Below the pieces are notes generated by a model. That model searched no databases, was not told where the DNA came from, and worked only from the letters and a program-made list of their open reading frames with translations. DNA of 64,000 nt from an uncultured Gammaproteobacteria bacterium (GTDB lineage: Bacteria > Pseudomonadota > Gammaproteobacteria > Pseudomonadales > Pseudohongiellaceae), in contig CAJWVZ010000002.1 of assembly GCA_913048385.1 (NCBI GenBank), positions 124,001 to 188,000 of the forward strand. Reading direction: 5' to 3'. The position numbers were made by a program, and so were the translations under genes. Numbering within the stretch: position 1 is the stretch's first letter; the number at the start of each line of letters is the position of its first letter. Of the stretch, positions 30,613-40,522 are shown in pieces.

Positions 30613-32365
30613 ATTGAATTTCATTTAAATACGCGTAATGTCCGTTGTTATTCATAAGTTCTTGATGCGTTCCGGACTCTATAATTTTCCCATTATCCAT
30701 TACCATTATTTTATCAGAACTTTCGATTGTCGATAACCGATGAGCAATAACAAAAGTTGTTCTGCCAGCCATGAGAATACGGAGAGCTTCTTGAATATAT
30801 GTTTCTGATTCCGAATCTAAAGCGGAAGTCGCTTCATCCAAAATTAGTATTTGAGAATTCTTGTACAGTGCGCGAGCAATCGCAATCCGTTGGCGTTGAC
30901 CCCCAGATAATAGTGACGCGTCATCACCAATTTTGTGCTCAAATTGATTAGGAAGCCTCTCAATAAATTCAATCGCATGAGCATTCTTCGCCGCTTCGTA
31001 TGCGCGATCTCGATCAATTAAGTCTGCTTCAGCGTAGCAAATATTTTCTAGAATTGATCCGTTAAATAAAACCACGTCTTGACTAACCAGAGCGATTTGA
31101 TTTCGTAAGCTCGTTAATGAAAATTGATCGATTGCATGACCGTTAATATAGATTTCGCCCGCCGACTTATCATAGAAACGGGGGATAAGGCTAAGTAAAG
31201 TACTTTTTCCGCTTCCTGATTTGCCGACGAAAGCGATTTTTTCTCCAGCTCTTACCGAAAAACTAACGCCAGCCACTGCAAAGTGAGTGTTATTTGGCAT
31301 CTCATCGTTTAGCACGAGCTCCTGCTCTTGATATTTGAAAGAGACATTCACAAACTCAATCGAATCAACTCGGCCATTAATTACCTTTGTACCGCCGTCT
31401 GTTTCCTCAGACTCATCTAGGAGCTGAAAGATACTCGAAGCCGCAGCTAATCCCCGCTGTATCACCGAATTAATTTGAGAGAGTTGCCTGATTGGCTTCG
31501 CCAACAGTGCCGCCATAGCCAGAAATGCAACAAATTCTCCTGACGATCTAGTCTCGATATAGGTCGGCGCCATAGAGAACCAAACAAGACATGCAATAGC
31601 AATACTGACAAGCAACTGTATAAGGGGCGTACTGATTGCTTCCGTTGCCGCCATTTTCATATTTTCTAATCTATTACGTTCGCTAGCTGACTCAAATTTT
31701 TTAACGACATGTTTAACAGCATTGAACGTACGGACAACTAATTGACCTCGAATTGACTCTGTCGTAATTTGAGTAACATCTCCCATCGAGTTTTGCATTT
31801 GAGTACTGTATTTCCGGAATTTTTTTGAGGCAATGGCGACCGTTTTCGCTACTATCGGAGCAATTATCAAAAACATCATGCTGAGTTGCCAATCGATAAG
31901 CACTAAGGCTCCGAGCAACCCAATCACTGTCAAACCCTCCCTTAAGATTACAGTGACAGCATTAGTAACAGCACCGGTAACCTGTGTCACATCATAAGTA
32001 ATTTTTGAAATCAACCTTCCAGCTTCGGATCGATCGAAGAAACACACAGGAAGAATTAGAACACGACGAATAATTTCACTGCGAAATCCGTGAATGAGAT
32101 GATTCGCAATAAAAGCGATGGAATAGTTGCCGAGGAATCCGCCCAACCCACGCGTAAGCGCGATAAGAATGCAAAGCACTGGGCTGTACAACCGCCAATC
32201 GGAGTCGTTATTTTCAATTGCATCGACGGTCCAGCCAAGCCATCGTGCTGCGAGAACATTTGTTAAAGCAAATATTATATAGCCCAAAATACTCACAACG
32301 AAAACAGCAAAATGGGGCTTTACGTAGCCCAAGAGTCGCCTGTAGGTTTGCCAACTATTTACCAT
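30599..32365 (-). CDS. msbA: Lipid A export ABC transporter MsbA
   Basis: An ABC half-transporter: six membrane helices in residues 1-310, then an ATPase with GKSGSGKSTLLSLIPRFYD (Walker A), LLSGGQRQRIAIARAL (signature) and ILILDEATSALDSESE (Walker B). The permease segment RLISKITYDVTQVTGAVTNA is MsbA-like. I prefer the start at 32365 (MVNSWQTYRRLL), with GGAAA before it, giving 588 residues. The track start at 32425 adds 20 charged residues not seen in MsbA. As a homodimer it flips lipid A-core across the inner membrane. Its place against the LPS genes supports this over drug export. Confidence 0.92.
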   Translation of the reverse strand: MVNSWQTYRRLLGYVKPHFAVFVVSILGYIIFALTNVLAARWLGWTVDAIENNDSDWRLYSPVLCILIALTRGLGGFLGNYSIAFIANHLIHGFRSEIIRRVLILPVCFFDRSEAGRLISKITYDVTQVTGAVTNAVTVILREGLTVIGLLGALVLIDWQLSMMFLIIAPIVAKTVAIASKKFRKYSTQMQNSMGDVTQITTESIRGQLVVRTFNAVKHVVKKFESASERNRLENMKMAATEAISTPLIQLLVSIAIACLVWFSMAPTYIETRSSGEFVAFLAMAALLAKPIRQLSQINSVIQRGLAAASSIFQLLDESEETDGGTKVINGRVDSIEFVNVSFKYQEQELVLNDEMPNNTHFAVAGVSFSVRAGEKIAFVGKSGSGKSTLLSLIPRFYDKSAGEIYINGHAIDQFSLTSLRNQIALVSQDVVLFNGSILENICYAEADLIDRDRAYEAAKNAHAIEFIERLPNQFEHKIGDDASLLSGGQRQRIAIARALYKNSQILILDEATSALDSESETYIQEALRILMAGRTTFVIAHRLSTIESSDKIMVMDNGKIIESGTHQELMNNNGHYAYLNEIQFRDF

Positions 32366-32478
32366 TGTTATTTCCAAAAAAAACAAGTTAGTAGCACTTC
32401 TAGACTTATTTTTAACTTTGACCAAAGATATAAGATGCGAACCTTATCCCATATAAGACCAACCTTCCAGCACGCCGC

Positions 32479-34362
32479 TCACTCAATTTTCTTATCCAAA
32501 GCCTCGCTTAACTCAAACCAAAGTCCTTCTAGCTCCATCACTCTCGTCATGAACTGACTCCTTTCAAGAATAGCTTGTTCCAAATCCTTTTTATTTTTAT
32601 CAAGATATAAAGACGCATCAGTCATTTTATTATCTATCACTGAAATCTCCTTGAGGATTTTGTCAAGATCTTCCTCAACTAGGTTTATTTCTTTTCTCTC
32701 GGTTGTGGTTTGCGCTCGAAGTATTGCAGAATTTTTCCTGCCTATTTTCTTAAAGTTATTTTTACTACTAATTCTTGAATCTTGGTTTTTGTTTTTAAAA
32801 GATTTTTGTAACCAATTCTCATAATCATTAAGATCACCATCATACGGTGCGAAAACACCTTCGTGAATCAAATAAAACTGGTCTACCGTTGCTGATAGCA
32901 GGTGTCGGTTATGAGAAACGATGATAATTGCACCATTAAAACTTTGCAGGGCCGTAGTTGTTGCCTCTATCATTTCAAGATCTAAGTGGTTGGTTGGTTC
33001 GTCCAAAAGCAAAAAATTCGGCTTCATCCACACAAGTCGAGCTAAGGCTAATCTCGCTTTCTCGCCGCCTGAAAAATTACTTATCTGATCATTAACTCGC
33101 TGTCCCATGAACCCAAAGCCACCGAGAAAATTCCGAATTACCTGGGAACTTTCTTTCATATTTACTTTTTGGATTATATCCAGTGGCGAAACATTGCAGT
33201 CTAGTTCATCGATTTGGTGTTGCCCAAAAAATCCTATTCTAGCCCTTTTGGAGACCGATAAGTTGCCGTCCAATTTTTCCATTTTCCCTGCTAACACCTT
33301 TAATAAGGTAGACTTACCACTTCCATTTAATCCCAGAAACCCAACTCTTGAATTACTGGCAAGGTTAATTGTAATTTTATCTACTACGACAGACTCATGC
33401 CCTACCTGCAAAGAATCTGCTTGCATCAAATATCCTGAGGATAGATCGTCGCTAAAAAACCGAAAATTAAACGGCGAATCAATATACGCCGTTGTAATTT
33501 TTTGCATTCTCTCAAGCTCTCTAATCCGGCTCTGCGCCTGACGTGCCTTGCTTGCCTTTGCTGAAAAACGTCTTACAAAATTTTCAATTTCGGAACGCCT
33601 TTTATTTTGCTTCTCAAGTAGTTTTTTCTCGAGTGACATTTTAGTGGCTTTTTCCCTCTCGAAATCACTAAAGTTTCCACTATATTGAACTAAATTGAAA
33701 TTTTCGATAGAAATAATCCCAGTTATAACCGAATCCAAAAAAGCACGATCATGAGAAATTATTAAAAGCATTCCTTGATAACGTTTCAGCCATTGCTCTA
33801 ACCATAAAGTGGTCTTTAAGTCGAGATGATTTGTAGGTTCATCAAGCATCAAGAGGTCTGCAGGCATCATCAAAGTCGCAGCCAGGTTTAAGCGCACCCT
33901 CCAGCCTCCAGAAAATTTCTTTATAGGTAGAGAAAATTCTTTAGACTTAAAGCCAAGCCCGGACAACAATTGCTTCGCATTTATCGCGACGTCATATCCA
34001 CCGATCTGTTCGAAGTCAGCCATCAAATTTGTCAAATCTGATAGATTACCTTTTGTTTCGGCTGTCTTTAAATCAGATTCGATCTTTCGAAAATGTTTGT
34101 GCGCATCAATTACAAAATCTAGTGCCGTTCTATTCATGGCAGGGATTTCTTGGGCCATGATAGAGACCCTCAAATCAGCCGGCACGTTAACTTCACCGAC
34201 TTCAAGGGGAAGCAATCCGGCGAGTACGTTAAAAAGACTTGTCTTGCCGCTACCATTTCGTCCAATAAGGCCAAGTTTTTGATTTTTTTTTAAAACCAAA
34301 CTCGATTCCCGCAACAGAATTTGGGAACCTCTCATTAGTTGAACTTTATTGACTGAGATCAT
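32479..34362 (-). CDS. ABC-F family ribosome-associated ATPase (YheS-like)
   Basis: Two soluble ABC domains in one chain without membrane helices: first Walker A GRNGSGKTSLFNVL, signature FSGGWRVRLNLA; second GLNGSGKSTLLKVL and FSGGEKARLALA. Between them is the charged linker (P-site tRNA interaction motif region, NKRRSEIENFVRRFSAKASKARQAQSRIRELE). The C-terminus is a coiled coil. At 627 residues it matches YheS rather than Uup or EttA. ABC-F proteins act on stalled or E-site-empty ribosomes. It diverges from the two-component system. Confidence 0.9.
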   Translation of the reverse strand: MISVNKVQLMRGSQILLRESSLVLKKNQKLGLIGRNGSGKTSLFNVLAGLLPLEVGEVNVPADLRVSIMAQEIPAMNRTALDFVIDAHKHFRKIESDLKTAETKGNLSDLTNLMADFEQIGGYDVAINAKQLLSGLGFKSKEFSLPIKKFSGGWRVRLNLAATLMMPADLLMLDEPTNHLDLKTTLWLEQWLKRYQGMLLIISHDRAFLDSVITGIISIENFNLVQYSGNFSDFEREKATKMSLEKKLLEKQNKRRSEIENFVRRFSAKASKARQAQSRIRELERMQKITTAYIDSPFNFRFFSDDLSSGYLMQADSLQVGHESVVVDKITINLASNSRVGFLGLNGSGKSTLLKVLAGKMEKLDGNLSVSKRARIGFFGQHQIDELDCNVSPLDIIQKVNMKESSQVIRNFLGGFGFMGQRVNDQISNFSGGEKARLALARLVWMKPNFLLLDEPTNHLDLEMIEATTTALQSFNGAIIIVSHNRHLLSATVDQFYLIHEGVFAPYDGDLNDYENWLQKSFKNKNQDSRISSKNNFKKIGRKNSAILRAQTTTERKEINLVEEDLDKILKEISVIDNKMTDASLYLDKNKKDLEQAILERSQFMTRVMELEGLWFELSEALDKKIE

Positions 34363-34410
34363 TGAGTCCTTGCTATATAGAAGTACAGATGACTATTTAT
34401 ATTTTTAGCA

Positions 34411-34438
34411 GCAATCAGGTATCAGTCTACCTGATTGC
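34411..34438. promoter_or_regulatory. Perfect 11-bp inverted repeat in divergent promoter region
   Basis: GCAATCAGGTA, 6 nt, TACCTGATTGC. It lies between the divergent starts of the ABC-F gene (34362) and the response-regulator gene (34522). A perfect 11-bp repeat is very unlikely by chance. No T-run follows on either strand, so it does not look like a terminator. It is about 11 bp upstream of the predicted -35 box of the two-component operon. It may be an operator for a dimeric regulator, possibly the response regulator itself, or an RNA hairpin. Confidence 0.55.
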
Positions 34439-34448
34439 ATATCACACT

Positions 34449-34477
34449 TCGACTTAACACCCTTCCTGTAATACAAT
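34449..34477 (+). promoter_or_regulatory. Candidate sigma70 promoter of the two-component operon
   Basis: TCGACT and TACAAT are separated by exactly 17 bp, 45 bp before the response-regulator ATG. The -10 box matches consensus at five of six positions and the -35 at four of six. Prediction by eye only. Confidence 0.4.
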
Positions 34478-34521
34478 ATTTATAGAAATAGTCGTTTTTT
34501 TAAAAAGGACAAAGAATCGTA

Positions 34522-35220
34522 ATGAAAAAAATACTTATCATTGACGATGACAAAAATCTCGGCGATTTACTGACACAGTACCTTCTTAAAAATGATTTTA
34601 AAGCCTATGTTGCGACTACGCCGAGCCGGGGGTTCGAGCTAATAAAAAAACAAAAACCGGACTTGTTGATTTTAGATGTTATGTTGCCTGAAAAGGATGG
34701 TTTTGAAGTTTGTAGGGAGGTAAGAGCCAAATCGGCGATATACGGGCTTTTACCTATTCTGATGCTTACCGCTCATGCTGAAGTTAATAATCGCATAGTT
34801 GGCCTCGAACTTGGGGCGGATGACTACCTATCAAAACCTTTTGAGCCACGGGAGCTTTTAGCGAGGATTCAAAATATATTGAGACGATACGGCGATGAAG
34901 GAAGCCTAAGAAAAATCCAACCGATCTCGGGACTTAGCGCGGACGTGTTAAGAAGAGAAATTAAAATGGACGGTCTTATCCTTGAATTGACCACTATGGA
35001 ATATGAACTGTTAATCCTTTTTATGAAATATCCAAATAAGACCTTTACTCGCGATGAGCTTATGAATTTACTTCGCGGAATTGATGCGGAATTATTCTCT
35101 CGAGCAGTCGATACTTTAGTTAGTCGACTACGCCACAAACTAAACGACACGTCAAAGAAACCAAGGTTTATAAAAACAGTCTGGGGACGAGGGTATGAAT
35201 TTGTCGGTCAAAGGGATTAA
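34522..35220 (+). CDS. OmpR/PhoB-family response regulator
   Basis: The receiver domain (residues 1-115) has the acidic pocket IIDDD, the phosphoacceptor D52 (LILDVMLP), LTAHAE and the lysine in LSKPFEP. A winged-helix DNA-binding domain (about 135-232) ends with the usual FIKTVWGRGYEFV. It is 24 bp upstream of a histidine kinase gene and forms a pair with it. The stimulus and target genes are unknown. The best lead is the inverted repeat in its own promoter region. Confidence 0.95.
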   Translation: MKKILIIDDDKNLGDLLTQYLLKNDFKAYVATTPSRGFELIKKQKPDLLILDVMLPEKDGFEVCREVRAKSAIYGLLPILMLTAHAEVNNRIVGLELGADDYLSKPFEPRELLARIQNILRRYGDEGSLRKIQPISGLSADVLRREIKMDGLILELTTMEYELLILFMKYPNKTFTRDELMNLLRGIDAELFSRAVDTLVSRLRHKLNDTSKKPRFIKTVWGRGYEFVGQRD

Positions 35221-35244
35221 CAATAGTACGGCCGAGACTTTTCA

Positions 35245-36564
35245 ATGAACCTAACGCTGCAATCGGTGCGATATTCGCTATTTCTTCGGCTCCTCGTTAT
35301 CTTTAGCATAACGGTTTTCCTTTTCTTTCTCATTATTTCGTTGTCTCTAAGAGCTATTAATAGAAATGTTAATGCCATTGAGTCGATTCCAGATTTTTTT
35401 GCTCGAAATATTGAGTCAATAATCGAAGATATAGGCACACCCCCCAATCTTCAGAACGCCCTTAGGCTTGCGAACGAGTTAGAGTGGAGTATCACAATAA
35501 GAAATCCAATAATGCGTTGGAGTTCGGACGGCGATAATCGGCTTGACCTTAAAAATTCTTTGTATGTTCGAAGATTATCGAACGATGCAGAAATGCATGC
35601 AGTAAACGGTGAGGATATTATCCAGGTGGAACGAGAGGGCTATGTTTTTTATCTTTATCAGAGAAATTCTAAACCAGACAGTGCCAATTATATCGTACTT
35701 TATATAGGAGTTGCGTTAGCCGCGATGGCGCTTTTCTTCAACTATTTGATGGTCAATCACCTTCTCGATCCAATTCGCAAGTTAAGATTTGGTGCGGAGC
35801 GTCTAACAAGTGGCGATCTAAGCTTTAGAGTCGAAACAGATCGGCAAGATGAGCTAGGAGAGCTGACTGAGAGCATTAATCATATGGCGGATTCATTGCA
35901 ATCAATGCTAGAAGCAAAGAGACAGTTACTTCTCGCGATAAGCCACGAATTACGCACACCATTGACAAAAGCTAAATTAAGACTGGAGTTCATTCCTGAT
36001 AGCGCAGAGAAAGAGGAGTTGAATAAAGACATTAATGAAATAGATCACCTCATTGCGGACCTCATCGAAGCAGAGCGGCTCAACGATGAGCACGTTGTCT
36101 TAACCAAAGAAAAAACTCAGATAAAAGAATTCGTTGCTTCAGTCATAGATTACTATAGAGATTATGAGGGTGGCATACAGACTAACTTTCCAAAGCTTGA
36201 TTCATTCGTTTTGATTGACAAATTACGCATACGACTTTTAATAACAAATTTAATGAACAATGCCATGCGGCATGGCAGAAATAAGCCCATAGAAGTAAAG
36301 ATACTAAGCCTTACCGAGCATGCCGTTATTGAAATAATAGATCATGGCGAGGGCATAGCTGAAGAGCACTTGAAAAATATCAGCGAACCGTTTTATCGAG
36401 CAGATAGTGCGCGCCAAAGGATAACAGGTGGCTTCGGGCTTGGTTTATATTTATGTCGGCTTATAGCAAAAGCTCATGGGAGTGCCTTGAATATAGAGAG
36501 CGAAGAGAATGTTGGCACAAAAATTTCTATTGCTTTACCAAAGATGATGGCTCTTGATTTGTAA
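35245..36564 (+). CDS. Membrane sensor histidine kinase
   Basis: Two membrane helices (about residues 12-36 and 151-171) flank a periplasmic sensor region of about 115 residues. A HAMP domain follows (HLLDPIRKLRFGAERL). The HisKA dimerisation helix has the phosphoacceptor in SHELRTPLTKAK (H234). The ATPase domain has N (LMNNAMRHG), G1 (IDHGEGI), F (EPFYRADSARQR) and G2 (GGFGLGLYL) boxes. The arrangement is that of EnvZ/CpxA/RstB-type kinases, but the sensor region shows nothing I recognise. It partners with the preceding response regulator. Confidence 0.94.
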   Translation: MNLTLQSVRYSLFLRLLVIFSITVFLFFLIISLSLRAINRNVNAIESIPDFFARNIESIIEDIGTPPNLQNALRLANELEWSITIRNPIMRWSSDGDNRLDLKNSLYVRRLSNDAEMHAVNGEDIIQVEREGYVFYLYQRNSKPDSANYIVLYIGVALAAMALFFNYLMVNHLLDPIRKLRFGAERLTSGDLSFRVETDRQDELGELTESINHMADSLQSMLEAKRQLLLAISHELRTPLTKAKLRLEFIPDSAEKEELNKDINEIDHLIADLIEAERLNDEHVVLTKEKTQIKEFVASVIDYYRDYEGGIQTNFPKLDSFVLIDKLRIRLLITNLMNNAMRHGRNKPIEVKILSLTEHAVIEIIDHGEGIAEEHLKNISEPFYRADSARQRITGGFGLGLYLCRLIAKAHGSALNIESEENVGTKISIALPKMMALDL

Positions 36565-36606
36565 CTGACATTTTTTACAAAGAACCATTTTTTATGGTTA
36601 TCAAAA

Positions 36607-38574
36607 TTACGCGCGCCGCCTTCGATTTCTTAAAGTAACAAAAGAAAATATACCAACGGATAAGATAAAAGGAATACCAAATGCATTCGCCCACTTTAGG
36701 TTATTACCCAACTTATCAATCTCTTCAGTAAGCTTAAACTGGACACTTCGCAGATTGCGACGCGTCTCCAACATCTCATCATTGAATCGGTCAACCTCAG
36801 CCTGGATCTCAGGAGTGATCACCCCAAGGGGTTCACCGTTTGGACTCACACTTAGCTGCGCAATTTGCTCCTCAGTTTCTGCAAGACCCTCAAGCAGCTC
36901 TGATTCTTGGGCTCTCAACCGGTCATCCGCATCTCGCTGCATCTTTAGAACTCGATCAAAAGGTCTCGAATAACGGCCCCTGCTTCGAATACTCACAAGA
37001 TTTGAATCTCCTGCAAGATTGTCAAGTGCATTAATAACAAAGTCTGCATTATTCGCAAATGGTTGAGGAATTCGTTGTCCAAGAAATTGTGAAATCTGGA
37101 CCCATAACCGATCGCTTAAAAAGTCACTGTCTGCAACAATCAATAAATTTGCTTCAATTTTAGAAGATTCTAAATGTGTTTCGCCATTAGCAGTTTCTTC
37201 CTCAGGGTCAGCCGGATTTATTGAAGCCAAGGCAAGAGAATCTTGCTCTTCGGTTTCAATATTGGAATCCTCACTGGCTAATTGTGGCGGCCTGCCATCT
37301 TTAAACGAAGTCTTTAGCGGTCCGCTAACGCGAGCAGCAATAGTATAGACCTCGCCTGTTGGCTCAAACTGGTCAAATAGTGTTGAGGGATCCGAGACTT
37401 CTGAAAAATAACTCACATCCATCAACATCGCCTGCGCTGAAGATTGAACGAGAGGTTGAAATTTCGTGGGCGAGCCCTCGATAGCACTTATAACGCCGGC
37501 AGAAGACAGATTCAATGTCTCCAAATCGCTTGTAATGATGTCATCTTGAGACAGAGCAGACCGTTTAGCTCCAAGCATTCCCAAATGAGCAACTGGCCGA
37601 GAGCCTTGACCCAGCATAACGCGCAGAGCTAGATCGCTATCTGCGAGCACTTTTTGAGAGTCAAATTGAACACCCCAACTTTCAAGCAACCCTGGCAAAG
37701 AAGAACTTAGTCCTGCTGGAACCATTATCCCCTGCGCAGAACGTGCCACCATGGAGTCGGCATTCGGGTCTAAGAAAATCATAGACTTTCCCCCAGTGAG
37801 GACAAATTGATCGATCGCATAAAGTGTCTGCTCAGAAAGGTCCTCTGGATGAATGATCATAAGAATATCAATATCTTCTTCGATAACTGACGCCGCAATG
37901 TCAAGCCGACGGACGGAATAAAGCTGACGAATGATATCCATAATCATCCACGGCTCACTTGGTCTTCCCGAAACAGGATCAAACCCGCCATCAATCGTTA
38001 ATTCGGTTAGGATTCCAATTGTTGGGAGTTCCGGCCGGCTTACTCTTGAAACCAACTTCATCGTTTCGTACTCTAAAAACTCCTCCTGATCAGGCCGAAT
38101 TAGTGGGAGTGTTTCAGATTGCCGTAAATTAAGCTCCAAATCTGATTGGGCTTGAACGGCAACAAGTCCAAAATAGATTCCCTCACCGCCTTGACTTAAG
38201 GGCACGGGTTGGATTCCAAATTGTTTAGCGAGGTCTTCCTCTTCTGAAAATGGCTCTGGATCGATTAACTTAAACGTCAATTGGCCATCGCTTTCAATTA
38301 CAATCTCTCTAAGCAGTTCTTGGACGCGAAATCCATAACTTCTTATTGGCGGATTGTCCTTGGTTGCGGATTCCGAATAAAAGAAAAGTAACTCCAAAGG
38401 TTCCGGAAGAGACGAGACAATTGCTTTCGTCCCGTCAGACAAAGAATACAATTTGTCCTCAGTAAGATCGATACGAAAACTTGGTAAGAAACTTATTAAC
38501 CCAACACACAAAAGCAGTGCTGCAGCAATAACCATCAACCCAATTCGAGAAATCAAAAAATCATAACTCTTCAT
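36607..38574 (-). CDS. GldG-like ABC-transporter auxiliary protein
   Basis: A large periplasmic domain is held by an N-terminal helix (about residues 10-32) and a C-terminal helix (about 628-650, before the basic end RNRRRRA). The segments DLTEDKLYSLSDGTKAIVSSLPEPLELLFFYS and DQFVLTGGKSMIFLDPNAD belong to the Gldg/ABC_transp_aux family. In Bacteroidetes GldA-F-G support gliding and secretion. In gammaproteobacteria the same trio is common with no proven role. It is 14 bp after the permease gene, so one operon. Confidence 0.85.
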   Translation of the reverse strand: MKSYDFLISRIGLMVIAAALLLCVGLISFLPSFRIDLTEDKLYSLSDGTKAIVSSLPEPLELLFFYSESATKDNPPIRSYGFRVQELLREIVIESDGQLTFKLIDPEPFSEEEDLAKQFGIQPVPLSQGGEGIYFGLVAVQAQSDLELNLRQSETLPLIRPDQEEFLEYETMKLVSRVSRPELPTIGILTELTIDGGFDPVSGRPSEPWMIMDIIRQLYSVRRLDIAASVIEEDIDILMIIHPEDLSEQTLYAIDQFVLTGGKSMIFLDPNADSMVARSAQGIMVPAGLSSSLPGLLESWGVQFDSQKVLADSDLALRVMLGQGSRPVAHLGMLGAKRSALSQDDIITSDLETLNLSSAGVISAIEGSPTKFQPLVQSSAQAMLMDVSYFSEVSDPSTLFDQFEPTGEVYTIAARVSGPLKTSFKDGRPPQLASEDSNIETEEQDSLALASINPADPEEETANGETHLESSKIEANLLIVADSDFLSDRLWVQISQFLGQRIPQPFANNADFVINALDNLAGDSNLVSIRSRGRYSRPFDRVLKMQRDADDRLRAQESELLEGLAETEEQIAQLSVSPNGEPLGVITPEIQAEVDRFNDEMLETRRNLRSVQFKLTEEIDKLGNNLKWANAFGIPFILSVGIFSFVTLRNRRRRA

Positions 38575-38588
38575 ACTGCTTACCCCAC

Positions 38589-39326
38589 TTAATTCGCTTT
38601 CTTTATTTCAATAACAACGCCGCTAGCAAAAAGCCAAGCAAATATAAATACACCGAAAAACAGGATATCGCGTATATCTAAAACCCCCTTGGAAACTGAA
38701 TCGTAGTGAGTTAAAAATCCTAACGCAGCAAAAGAGTCAACAAAAAACTGTGGTATCCACTGAGGAAAAGAATCTAATAGAATTGGAGACCCAATAACTA
38801 TGAAAACAAAACATAAACTGACCGTAAGCACAAAAGCTATGACCGAATTTTTCGTTGTCGCTGACATGCACGACCCAATCGCAAGAAAGCCTCCAGACAT
38901 AAGCCAGCTTCCAATATATGCTCCAGCGATAACGCCATTGTCTGGCTCTCCCAGATAGTTTACCGTAACCCAAATTGGAAAGGTTAAAACTAAAGCCACT
39001 CCCATAAGAGCCCACGCCGCGGCAAACTTACCCAACACTGCATGGTGTAAATTAATCGGTAGAGTAAGCAATAGCTCAATAGTGCCCGATTTTCTCTCAT
39101 CCGCCCATAAGGCCATCGCAAGAGCGGGAACCATAAATAGATAAAGCCAAGGATGAAAACTGAAAAAAGGCAGTAAATCAGCTTGTCCTCGAGCATAAAA
39201 TCCGCCGAGTTCAAAGGTGAAAATTCCATTTGTTATTAAAAAAATAACTACAAAAATATAAGCCAGTGGCGTAGCGAAGTAATTCGCAAATTCACGTCGG
39301 AAAATGATCGATATCATATTCATCAC
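38589..39326 (-). CDS. ABC-2 type permease (GldF-like)
   Basis: A 245-residue protein with six predicted membrane helices, opening with MNMISIIFRREFANYFATPLAYIFVVIFLI, which is the classic GldF/ABC-2 start. The cytoplasmic segment ALAMALWADERKSGTIELLLTLPI is conserved in the family. It overlaps the ATPase gene by four bases. It should form the membrane channel of the module together with the ATPase and the GldG-like partner. Confidence 0.9.
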   Translation of the reverse strand: MMNMISIIFRREFANYFATPLAYIFVVIFLITNGIFTFELGGFYARGQADLLPFFSFHPWLYLFMVPALAMALWADERKSGTIELLLTLPINLHHAVLGKFAAAWALMGVALVLTFPIWVTVNYLGEPDNGVIAGAYIGSWLMSGGFLAIGSCMSATTKNSVIAFVLTVSLCFVFIVIGSPILLDSFPQWIPQFFVDSFAALGFLTHYDSVSKGVLDIRDILFFGVFIFAWLFASGVVIEIKKAN

Positions 39327-40255
39327 TGCGCTCCTTGCGTTAATTTAGAAAAGACATCTTCAAGCTGACCTCGAGTAGCGAAAACTTCTTTGATCGGCCA
39401 GTTTTTCCTATAGGCTATCGCAGAAACTGAAGTAAAAAGAGATTCGCCTTTTTCTGAGACCACGCAATATCCTGATGAATTTCCAATCGTTTCTATACTA
39501 AATTCTTCCTTAAGTTCGAGAAGGTCCTCAGAAATATCGTACGGTCTTAAGAGTTTTATAGTTACTGCATTGTGATAGCGAGATTTGCTCTCCAGCTCCG
39601 CTGGCGTTCCATCTGCCACTATTCTACCCTGGGAAATAATTACCGCTCGGGTACAAACTGATGTGACTTCCTCAAGAATATGCGTTGAGATTACGACGAT
39701 TTTATCTTTAGAGAGGCTTTTAATAAGAGCCCGAACTTGTTGCTTTTGATTTGGATCGAGTCCATCAGTTGGCTCGTCAAGCAATAGAATTTGGGGATCA
39801 TGGATAATCGCTTGAGCAAGGCCAACTCGCCTTTTATAACCTTTTGATAGTGTCTCAATTGCTTGCAAACTAACACCCTGCAAATCCACGAGTCCAAGAA
39901 CATAGTTTATCCGTTCTGATAGCTCATCCCCCTTATACCCTCGTATTTCACCAATAAACTTCATAAAGGAAATTACGGTCATATCACCATAAGACGGCGC
40001 ACCCTCCGGTAAATAGCCAATCATTTTCTTTACATCAACGGCATTAGATTCGAGGTCTTGCCCATTTACTTTTATAGTCCCCTTATTTGCGCTTAGAAAT
40101 CCGGTCAAAATCCGCATTGTTGTAGACTTTCCCGCTCCGTTAGGTCCAAGAAATCCGAGAACTTCACCCTTTTCAACCACTAAGCTAAGGTTGTTTAAAA
40201 CGACCGAGTCGCTAAAAGTTTTAGTTAAATTACTAATTTCAATCATTTTTTCCAC
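39323..40255 (-). CDS. ABC transporter ATP-binding protein (GldA/CcmA-like)
   Basis: The 310-residue chain has Walker A GPNGAGKSTTMRIL, signature LSKGYKRRVGLAQA, Walker B ILLLDEPTDGLDPNQ and the switch histidine in STHILEE. A C-terminal domain of about 90 residues after the ATPase is typical of ABC-2 exporters such as GldA. It is the first gene of the three-gene operon. The exported substrate is unknown. Confidence 0.9.
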   Translation of the reverse strand: MEKMIEISNLTKTFSDSVVLNNLSLVVEKGEVLGFLGPNGAGKSTTMRILTGFLSANKGTIKVNGQDLESNAVDVKKMIGYLPEGAPSYGDMTVISFMKFIGEIRGYKGDELSERINYVLGLVDLQGVSLQAIETLSKGYKRRVGLAQAIIHDPQILLLDEPTDGLDPNQKQQVRALIKSLSKDKIVVISTHILEEVTSVCTRAVIISQGRIVADGTPAELESKSRYHNAVTIKLLRPYDISEDLLELKEEFSIETIGNSSGYCVVSEKGESLFTSVSAIAYRKNWPIKEVFATRGQLEDVFSKLTQGAQ

Positions 40256-40522
40256 GCTTTATTTCAGATATACAACAAACACCATCGCTGATGATTTAAT
40301 TCTTTTCGTAGAATTTTCACTCTAATTACTTAAAGAAATTCTCTTAACTTATTTTTCATCATTTTAATTAGGCATAACTTGGTATCAGCCATGAGGCTAA
40401 AAATATAAGTCCGTTCATTGAAATTTTCAAGCTCAGGGGTGTTATATCATTTTGCTGCGTTTCTTATGCCTGAGCGGTATACTAAGGTTCTATCTTTCGA
40501 ATAGAAATTGCCAAGGATAAAT

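Noticed and set aside
36583-36599. AACCAT/ATGGTT hairpin between the kinase and GldG-like genes
   Set aside because: Short, AT-rich stem with T's in the loop and not after it.
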